The notes under the pieces are model-generated. The model was given only the letters and a program-made list of their open reading frames with translations. It searched no databases and was not told the origin of the DNA. Shown here in pieces: positions 1 to 6,911 of a stretch of 64,000 nt of DNA (position 1 is the stretch's first letter; each line of letters begins with the position of its first letter). This DNA comes from UBA1724 sp051884615 (lineage in GTDB: Bacteria; Verrucomicrobiota; Lentisphaeria; Oligosphaerales; Oligosphaeraceae), in assembly GCA_051884615.1 (NCBI GenBank), contig JBJEVT010000012.1, positions 1 to 64,000 on the forward strand, in the 5' to 3' direction. Both the position numbers and the translations under genes were made by a program.

Positions 1-222
1 CTATGAAGGGTGGAGCGGAAGCGATGGCAAGGGATAGGCTGGCCAAGTCTTGATTCGGCAAGCAGCGGCATGATTTGATGTTCGATCCAGGCGTCCCCAT
101 GCCGTGGGGTAATTCCGGGGGGGCTTCGCTGTATTGCCTGCTTGCGAGTCCCTTGCCCGTGAATGTGGTTCCTGTCGTTTGCCCCTCCCGGCAGTAGGCG
201 GGGGAGGGCTCCTGGAGGGGGT
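1..222. other. Intergenic DNA left of repeat copy 1; no gene supported
   Basis: Frames are open on both strands here, but they only run on from the repeat at 223-400. They have no ribosome site and no recognisable product. I see no RNA gene. Confidence 0.5.
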
Positions 223-400
223 GCGCATCAGCCCCTGCTGGTGAGCCACACCGCTGCTGATGCGGTTCCTGGTGCACACGGAACAGGAGGCATGGAGGGC
301 AAAAAAGGGGGGCATGCCGCGAATGCCCCACTGTGTTTCGTGTGGGCCACAGGACAAACTTCGGGAGGATATCGTGATGAGAAACAAAAAAGCCTGCATC
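223..400 (+). repeat. 178-bp inverted repeat, copy 1
   Basis: This stretch matches the reverse complement of 5325-5502 over 178 bp. I found one mismatch (ATGAGA here, AGGAGA in the other copy). Together the copies bracket a two-gene cassette in inverted orientation. The right end runs into a poor hairpin (GCCTGCATC, loop, GATGCTGGC, TTTT) that is a perfect terminator hairpin in copy 2. Frames are open in both directions through both copies, but there is no sign of real coding. It could be the end of a mobile cassette or a dispersed non-coding genomic repeat. Confidence 0.9.
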
Positions 401-911
401 TTGCGATGCTGGCTTTTCGGAAACTGGTGGAGCAGAGAATTACGAATCCATCCTTCTTCTCTTGCCCGAAAACACCTTCTCCAACTTATGACCCTTACTT
501 TGGCACACCGCCCCGAAAGCGGGCGGAGAATGTCAGCCAAGCGATTTTAAGCAGGAAAATAACAATGGGTATGGGTCATCGGTATTGGTAGCGGCTTCTC
601 TGGTTGGGGGTGAGAGAGAGGGCGCCCGGATGACCGTCTTGCCTATGGGACTATGGCAAAAGTCTATTCGCCGACTTACTCTGCGCGGAGACGCCCCATG
701 AAGGCGTTGATTTCGCAGTAGGGCACTTTCTGCTGCATATATGTGAAGCTATGGTGCCACTGGGTTGTAGAGGCTGATGTGATGGCCGATGTCCGGGCGT
801 AATTTCATGCGGGAGAATTCGGCAGTAATTGATATGACATTATAAAATCTTGCAAGTAATGTGCGCATTCTAACATCGTGATTTGGATGGAGATACAGGT
901 CTGATTGGAAA
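401..911. other. AT-richer intergenic stretch; no gene supported
   Basis: About 500 bp between repeat copy 1 and the first cassette gene. On the minus strand near 700-830 there are short open stretches in shifting frames that might be a decayed gene, but I could not identify a family. The region around 830-900 is AT-rich and lies downstream of the minus-strand gene at 912-2618. Confidence 0.4.
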
Positions 912-2618
912 TTAAAAAGAGGGAATAAGAAGCGTTGCCTGACTATTCTTCCACGAAGCTTCCCAGAAATCAGGATTGTCTATATTGTCGCAGATTATCG
1001 TTATCCGTTTTGTTTCCTGTCTGGCATCATACATCTGGTAACCGAAAAAAATAGACGTAGTCACTGCAACAGCTGCAACAGTTGCAATCCCTCCTAACAC
1101 AGCTGCTCCTACAGCCATTCCACCACCCCCTGCTGAAACAGCACCCCCGCCAAGGAACGCAAGGATTGCTTTTGTCGCAGCGGCACCACTAAGCGTAGCA
1201 ATCGCAGTCCCCGTGCTGGCTGTTCCATATGCTGCAACCAACGCCATAGTTCCCACACCTGCGGCCAATCCTGCAAGAGAGCCGCCAACGCCAGCTATTG
1301 CACTTCGAATGGCTGTTTTCGAATCCATATACCCCATATACCAACCACCGAGTGCATATAAGCCACTGAAAATAACGCCACCAACAGCAGAAGATGTCAT
1401 TGAATTGAGCAAAAGTGCCGAACAGTTAAGATGCTTGCTCAGCTGCGCCATCCACTGACTGTGTAGCAATGCAATGTTTATTCCCTGGGATGTCACTGCT
1501 CCCGCAAATGCAGCACCACCTGCTAAGGCGCTCTTCCCCCAATTCACTTCGCCAGATGAGATAAACTGAATTCCGGCATCAATCGCAAAAGCCAATGAAG
1601 CTGCAATTCCCGCGTTGAAGGTAATTTTCTTTGTAATGTCCCACTTTCCATATCTTTCAAGGCTTTCATCTACTGGCATCTCTTTGGTCAATTCTCGTGA
1701 GAGTCTATCTACGTCCTTGTCAGTTAGTACAGGAAGCTTGCTCTTCAAGATTTTTTTGATATCTTGTCTGACATCATCGGACAAATGTTTCTTCAGGACA
1801 CCATTCAATCTAATCTGTCCTGTCGTTTTCAGCCGTGTAGCGCTACCCACTTCATCAAGATTCGATGCATCCTTGATATTGATGGTAAGATTTTCTCCAT
1901 CCGGCATAATTTGGAAGAGCCTTGATCGATAAACGATTTTTCCTTCACCTGCCGCATTCAAATATGAACCATACGCTTGTGCGATCCTTCTGGCTTCTGC
2001 GAGTTCGCTCTGCAAGCAATTCGCTTTCCATGTGTCCGTACTGCTGCTTTTCCAGAAGTGTACAGTTTTCCCGTTTTTGAGCACCACTGTCAAATCATAA
2101 GCAGGCTTAATGGTCGGCAGGGGAGCACGCTGGGTGACATTCGCCAATCGAAGATATCTGTGTCCCAAGGCTCTCAATCTCAAGGTCGTCCATTTGCCTC
2201 CAAGCTGTATTCCGTCTTTTGTCATTCCAAGAGAACTGGTATTGAACTTGGATTCGCCCACCATTAGGCCACGTGGGAACCCATCTTTGGGATCGATCTT
2301 AAGGAAGACATGATCCAAGCCATTTGAACCAACACGTGGAGAAATACTCACCCAATTTCCAGATTTTGCAAGATATTTCGACAGGTAGCTGCTTCCCGCG
2401 ACGGCCTCTCCAAGGGATCCCTTCACAGCCGTTGTTCCGCTGACAAGACTTCGTGCGAGAGCCACATCGGCCTTGGAGAACATAGAGGTATATGCCGTGG
2501 CCGCTGCGCCAGATGCGGATGATATGTCATGGGAGGATAAGGGAGAGTCGTCCCATGCAAATGCCAAATAGGCAAAAGACAGGAAAGCAAAGAAAAAGGA
2601 CAACCGTCTATCCTGCAT
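912..2618 (-). CDS. Exported/membrane glycine-zipper protein with PD-(D/E)xK-like motifs (putative effector or toxin)
   Basis: I do not recognise a named family. The chosen ATG (568 aa) follows a clear GGAGG 9 nt upstream and lies 1 nt after the stop of the preceding gene, so the two are probably translationally coupled. Residues 1-22 look like a signal peptide or signal anchor. Residues about 70-130 hold a GE (E71), a GLDHVF (D102) and an ESK (E122-x-K124). This spacing resembles restriction-endonuclease-like toxin domains of polymorphic toxin systems. The last ~230 residues are hydrophobic and glycine-zipper rich (GTASTGTAIATLSGAAA, GGGAVSAGGGGMAVG), with several likely membrane segments. 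Base composition is visibly AT-richer than the flanking genome, suggesting horizontal gain. A nuclease role is inference; it could equally be a membrane-active effector. Confidence 0.6.
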   Translation of the reverse strand: MQDRRLSFFFAFLSFAYLAFAWDDSPLSSHDISSASGAAATAYTSMFSKADVALARSLVSGTTAVKGSLGEAVAGSSYLSKYLAKSGNWVSISPRVGSNGLDHVFLKIDPKDGFPRGLMVGESKFNTSSLGMTKDGIQLGGKWTTLRLRALGHRYLRLANVTQRAPLPTIKPAYDLTVVLKNGKTVHFWKSSSTDTWKANCLQSELAEARRIAQAYGSYLNAAGEGKIVYRSRLFQIMPDGENLTINIKDASNLDEVGSATRLKTTGQIRLNGVLKKHLSDDVRQDIKKILKSKLPVLTDKDVDRLSRELTKEMPVDESLERYGKWDITKKITFNAGIAASLAFAIDAGIQFISSGEVNWGKSALAGGAAFAGAVTSQGINIALLHSQWMAQLSKHLNCSALLLNSMTSSAVGGVIFSGLYALGGWYMGYMDSKTAIRSAIAGVGGSLAGLAAGVGTMALVAAYGTASTGTAIATLSGAAATKAILAFLGGGAVSAGGGGMAVGAAVLGGIATVAAVAVTTSIFFGYQMYDARQETKRITIICDNIDNPDFWEASWKNSQATLLIPSF

Positions 2619-2619
2619 G

Positions 2620-4218
2620 TTAAAAATCCTCCAGGCTTTTGCAGACATGGGTGCATTTTTTAATCTGGCTTTGCGCCTTGTCTTTCACCTTCTCGTATAC
2701 TTTCTGGTAAATGCTGTTATACAAGGACAGCATATCAGAAGACAAAAGCGCAGGATTGATATCTAGCAGATAAGAGTCGAACAGTTCGTCTCCACGATTG
2801 TCAATGAAAAGATAATAGGATTCGTATTTGTTATGGCATTCCCGAAGTAGCTCCAATGCCATTTTCTGATAGGCAATATACCGAAGTTTTGACAAATCCT
2901 GCAGAAACGCATCTGCTTGTTTTAAATAGGCAAGCACTTCCATCTGCATTTTATCATCGGAAATTTCTGCAAATTTTGCTTTGATGCTCTCGACATTGTC
3001 TGAGATTGTCTTCATCCTTTCCGTATATTTTCTATTCGATTGATCATATTCTTGTTGAATATTTTTGACCAGGCTCTTAATCTCTTCAAAGACTGGACGA
3101 GACCACAGTTCTTTGATTTTCGCATCAATAGAAGCAATTCTAGTTTGACACGCCTCTGCCTTTTTGAGTAATTCCATGGCAGATCGGCAATCCATTGCCC
3201 AAATTTGAGCCAGTAGTGCATTTGCAGTCTGCAATTGGTTTTGCGCAGTAACCAATTCCATTCTCGAAGGAGCATTCTTTGCTGTTGCGGCTTCTGCTTT
3301 CAATGTCGCATTATCAACACTGGCCAAAGTCACGGCCATTTGGAAGACAATATTGGATTTGTTCAGCTCAGTTCTCCATTTCTCGGCTTCACTTTCATCA
3401 AGGATATCTTCATCAATTAGACTTCTGATTGTCTCAAGTCTTGTCGACAATAAGCCGAGATCAACTCTGCCTTCATATTTGGTTATATTCTTCATTGAGA
3501 GTTTCCCATCGACAAGCGAAGCCACCTTCTGCGCCAATGCCTCCTGGTAAGCCATTGCACTCTTCTCTTGCTCGGCGACATTCAATGCATCCATTTTCTG
3601 CATGATTGCATTCTTTATGGCAACAGTCTGCTGGACATCACCAGGAGCAATTTGAAAGACAGCCATGTCAAGTATATCGGAGAATCTCTTCCATTCCTCC
3701 AAACCTGGATTCTGATCTTCAAGTAATTGAAAATATGCTTTGATGTATCTGATTTCATATGGCATGTGATTGATGGCATTGAGCAAATATATCTTGGCTA
3801 GTTCAGTTTCATTTTCAGTCCATGCGTTCTCTGCGAGTTCTAGGGCCTCTCTAGCATAGGAACTATTGCTTTTGATCTCATATTCAACCTGCAACGATTG
3901 CGCAATGCAAGCCTTGTTTTCCCTTGCCACTTCTACCAGTCCTTCACCTATAAGATTTTCCAGGTCGTCAAATTTGTCATGGATGTTCCTATTTTCCATT
4001 GCCACTTGTTCAAGTCCATTTTGAAGATTCCTCGCAAGAGAATCGTATCTTCCTTGGATTGCTTTTAACGAATGAACGAGATACACCATAATTGCTATGG
4101 AGATTATTAATAGGCATACAAATCTCAGATTTGAATTCTTTTTTCTTTCCTGTTTCACTTGCTCCAGCTGCATTGCATTTTCAGATGAGGCCTGTTTTGA
4201 ATTGACGTCTTTTTCCAT
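2620..4218 (-). CDS. Membrane-anchored coiled-coil protein, partner of the downstream glycine-zipper protein
   Basis: Unrecognised family. The ATG at 4218 (532 aa) has an AAGGGA ribosome site 7 nt upstream; a TTG 27 nt earlier is less likely. After a charged N-terminus there is one strong membrane segment at about residues 32-52 (LRFVCLLIISIAIMVYLVHS). The rest is Glu/Lys/Gln-rich, strongly helical and predicted coiled coil, with a short tetratricopeptide-like stretch near residues 125-165. The topology is a single N-terminal anchor with a long extracytoplasmic or cytoplasmic helical body. It is first in a two-gene unit whose second gene starts 1 nt after its stop, so the products likely act together. 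It might scaffold, deliver or restrain the partner. Like its partner it is AT-richer than the rest of the window. Confidence 0.6.
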   Translation of the reverse strand: MEKDVNSKQASSENAMQLEQVKQERKKNSNLRFVCLLIISIAIMVYLVHSLKAIQGRYDSLARNLQNGLEQVAMENRNIHDKFDDLENLIGEGLVEVARENKACIAQSLQVEYEIKSNSSYAREALELAENAWTENETELAKIYLLNAINHMPYEIRYIKAYFQLLEDQNPGLEEWKRFSDILDMAVFQIAPGDVQQTVAIKNAIMQKMDALNVAEQEKSAMAYQEALAQKVASLVDGKLSMKNITKYEGRVDLGLLSTRLETIRSLIDEDILDESEAEKWRTELNKSNIVFQMAVTLASVDNATLKAEAATAKNAPSRMELVTAQNQLQTANALLAQIWAMDCRSAMELLKKAEACQTRIASIDAKIKELWSRPVFEEIKSLVKNIQQEYDQSNRKYTERMKTISDNVESIKAKFAEISDDKMQMEVLAYLKQADAFLQDLSKLRYIAYQKMALELLRECHNKYESYYLFIDNRGDELFDSYLLDINPALLSSDMLSLYNSIYQKVYEKVKDKAQSQIKKCTHVCKSLEDF

Positions 4219-5304
4219 GATGTCTTCCCTTGTTTGACTTATCAAAGTTTTTATCCTACTTCAAGATCCGTGAAATCAGCACCAGGTTGTTTGAATGCGT
4301 GAGACAAACCGTGTCCTTGATGTCGATGAACTGAATCATGCCGGACTGCTGGGCGTCATTCCATTTTTGAATTCAGGATTTGAGCTTGTGCTATCAGGTC
4401 AGCGCGTCCACGCCTGCTGTTATTCACAATTTGAATCAACATCTTCTTTGGAACAGTTGCAGAAAAGTCCTGCAAGCGCAAGACTTGATCCCCTAGAACA
4501 GATTCAAGAAGCACTTCTTGAGAAAGAATCCTCTCGTTTATGCTAAGCTCTTGATGAAAAATGTTTGCGAATTACCAAAATTGTCATTGCGATTTCGAGA
4601 TGTGTCTTTGCACGAATAAACACATCAATCCACATTCATGCAAGGTATGCGCACACATGCAAATGCATGAAAACAGACGTTCCAAGTGGAGTGCGCCTAC
4701 GCATGTCTCTGTCTGACTTACACAAGGCCGCAATCTCACAGGAACAAAAAGCACAATTTCGGTCTATAGGAATGCACTAGCTATTTCAAAAAATGGGATG
4801 GGTTATTTCTTGTAAATGAGTTACCTGTTGTTGGTTAGGATTCGGTTGCTTCATTGACCATGAGAACCCTATAATATAATCGTTTATGTGCTTGTCGCAG
4901 CGAAATAATCGATATTTTTCATGCCTGTCTCCATGATTTTGAGAGGCGACAGCGTTTTTGCCTGGTGTTCCATAAATTTTCTTGGAGCCCCCTGCGGTTT
5001 TGGAAAAAACATTGGATGAATGGGCAGAGGCCACATCGGATGTCGTTAGAGACGCAAGAAGGTCTCACCGCAGGCCTCGCGGATGACGGAGCCGTGGAAC
5101 GTCATCTGGAAGAGATATCCGAAACGTAGCGCATTGGTCTCGATCCACTTGAGGGAGTCGCTGGTCTTCAGGCCCACGATGTCGTAGTCTTGGCTGAACC
5201 GGTTCCGGCGCTCCTGGCAGGCGCCGGCCGCAGTCTTCTCCAGGGCCGCCATATGAAGGTGGAAATCCCGAAAATTTGTGCAGGGGCGCCACTTGTGGGG
5301 CAAC
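4219..5304. other. AT-rich upstream region of the cassette; no gene supported
   Basis: About 1.1 kb upstream of the two-gene cassette. Open frames here are short, lack ribosome sites and look like nothing known. The part near 4550-4700 is low in GC and could hold the cassette promoter. From about 5050 the composition returns to genome average. Confidence 0.4.
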
Positions 5305-5305
5305 A

Positions 5306-5339
5306 AAAAAAGCCTGCATCTTGGGATGCAGGCTTTTTT
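5306..5339. terminator. Bidirectional intrinsic terminator at the edge of repeat copy 2
   Basis: A perfect 15-bp stem (AAAAAAGCCTGCATC with GATGCAGGCTTTTTT) closes a TTGG loop. It has A and T runs on the two sides, so it can stop transcripts from either direction. It separates the cassette from the AraC locus. Confidence 0.85.
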
Positions 5340-5502
5340 GTTTCTCCTCACGATATCCTCCCGAAGTTTGTCCTGTGGCCCACACGAAACACAGTGGGGC
5401 ATTCGCGGCATGCCCCCCTTTTTTGCCCTCCATGCCTCCTGTTCCGTGTGCACCAGGAACCGCATCAGCAGCGGTGTGGCTCACCAGCAGGGGCTGATGC
5501 GC
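5325..5502 (-). repeat. 178-bp inverted repeat, copy 2
   Basis: Reverse-complement partner of 223-400 with a single mismatch found by eye. Its inner end overlaps one arm of the terminator at 5306-5339. Its outer end lies 39 bp from the operator in front of the AraC gene. Such identity in non-coding DNA implies recent duplication or ongoing homogenisation. Confidence 0.9.
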
Positions 5503-5541
5503 CCCTCCCCCAGGAGCGTCCCCTCCCGTTGTTTCAGGTGA

Positions 5542-5585
5542 TTTGTTATAAATTGACATTATTTTCTGTTAAATAGACATTGTGA
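5542..5585 (+). promoter_or_regulatory. Operator-like site 1 upstream of the AraC gene
   Basis: This site matches 6719-6762 at 34 of 44 positions without gaps. Within it TGTTA...GACAT occurs twice, and the two GACAT cores start 21 bp apart (two helical turns), as expected for the direct-repeat half-sites of AraC-family proteins. The similarity continues weakly another 25 bp to the left. Its position argues for autoregulation of the AraC gene. Confidence 0.7.
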
Positions 5586-5878
5586 TTACGCAGGAAAAGG
5601 ATAAAATTTAACAAAAGACGATGTGACAAAATCGTCAATTTCCCCGGCTGCGTTTTTGACGTAAAGTCATCTTCTTCGGCAGAGCCGGTTCGCCGAAAAA
5701 GCTCCGGGGAAGGTTCAGAGGAGGTTTTTCCGCATTTCGTGAACAGGCGCAGGGGAGACTTCATGACGCAATGGCGCAAAGAAAAGCGCCGTCCCCCCCA
5801 TGGCGGGACCGGGACTCCCCTGGCCTGGGAAGAGAGTTGTTTGAAGGCTTTTGGTGAAATCATGCAGGCGGAGTTGCT

Positions 5879-6670
5879 ATGCCCGGCGAAGAATCCTTGA
5901 GTTGTCCCTTTCAGATTCAATTCTGCGGATGGATGCAGGACATCTGGCCGTGGTGCCAGGATTTCATCCACACCCCGTTCTGGCGGTTGTACTGGAATCT
6001 GAAGCCCGGCGGCGTCCTTACTTCTGCCGCGGGAACCCTCCGGTTGGAGCCGGACAACTTCGTCCTGATTCCCGCCAGCTACGAATTCTCCACGTCTGCC
6101 GAGGCTCCGTTCGACCAGTTTTTCATCCATTTCAACTTTGTCGACACGGTCAAGGCGAGCGGGGATCGCATCTACACCATTCCCGGGGATTCCTTCGCCA
6201 AGGCCTATATCGAGGAATTCATCCAATCCTACAGCGAGCTGGACAACCGTCTCCGCTGCGAGATGATCGGCCACATCATTCTGGGACACGCCCTGCTCAA
6301 GTGCAAGAACGGTCCGGTCATCCGGAAGCTGTCCTCCGAGCGACGGATTCTGAAGTGCATCGACTTTATCACCGCGAGGCTCGACGAGAAGCTGGACAAC
6401 GCCCGTCTGGCGGAACACTGCGGCCTGGCCCGCAATGCGTTCATCCGTCTTTTCTCCGAAACGATGGAGGAGAGTCCGCAGGCGTTTGTCCGCCGGAAGC
6501 GGATTGAGCGGGCTTGTCACCTGTTGCACTTCAGCAACCTCTCCATCAAGGAGATCGCCCTGCGCACCGGGTTCGCCAACCAGTATCATTTCTCCAAGGT
6601 CTTTTCCAAGCTGCAGCTGAATTCCCCGCGAAAATTCCGCGCCCCTCATTTTGCCTCCCCCCTCGACTAG
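5879..6670 (+). CDS. AraC-family transcriptional regulator of the carbohydrate locus
   Basis: A 263-aa DNA-binding regulator. Residues 1-150 form a cupin-like sensing domain (GTLRLEPDNFVLIPA). Residues about 165-255 carry the two helix-turn-helix motifs of the AraC/XylS family: DNARLAEHCGLARNAFIRLF and the conserved SIKEIALRTGFANQYHFSKVF. The ATG is preceded by GGAG at a 5-nt spacing. Matching 44-bp sites lie about 0.3 kb upstream of it and between it and the next gene, so it probably controls itself and the hydrolase at 6912. The inducer is unknown but is likely a sugar released by the neighbouring hydrolases. Confidence 0.93.
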   Translation: MPGEESLSCPFQIQFCGWMQDIWPWCQDFIHTPFWRLYWNLKPGGVLTSAAGTLRLEPDNFVLIPASYEFSTSAEAPFDQFFIHFNFVDTVKASGDRIYTIPGDSFAKAYIEEFIQSYSELDNRLRCEMIGHIILGHALLKCKNGPVIRKLSSERRILKCIDFITARLDEKLDNARLAEHCGLARNAFIRLFSETMEESPQAFVRRKRIERACHLLHFSNLSIKEIALRTGFANQYHFSKVFSKLQLNSPRKFRAPHFASPLD

Positions 6671-6718
6671 CGTCGCCCCGTCTCTCCCGGGAATCGCCCC
6701 CTTTCCGTGTTTTGGCAA

Positions 6719-6762
6719 TTTGTTACAAACAGACATCTTCTTTTGTCAAATACACATTGGGA
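6719..6762 (+). promoter_or_regulatory. Operator-like site 2 upstream of the secreted hydrolase
   Basis: Second copy of the site at 5542-5585 (34/44 identical). The half-site cores are GACAT and CACAT, again 21 bp apart. It lies about 150 bp before the hydrolase start at 6912, a usual activating position for an AraC-type protein. Confidence 0.7.
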
Positions 6763-6911
6763 GAACACGGGAAAGACCCCATACTTTTGTATCGTCGGAT
6801 GTGACGAAACGCCAGCCTCTTCGACCGAGGTCTCCTGATGTGTGTTCTCGTTCATCTCCCCCGTGACCAGGTGTTGGACGGGGCGGCGGCGTGTTTGTTT
6901 TCATAGGCAGG

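Noticed and set aside
163..591. Protein-like frames through the 178-bp repeat, alike in both copies
   Set aside because: The similarity simply follows DNA identity; both strands are open, the C-termini differ, and no good ribosome site is present.
700..850. Remnant of a transposase or pilin on the minus strand
   Set aside because: Short open stretches in two frames gave no recognisable family motif, so no pseudogene is called.
4295..4780. Two short plus-strand frames upstream of the cassette
   Set aside because: No ribosome site, atypical composition for either the cassette or the genome, and no recognisable motif.
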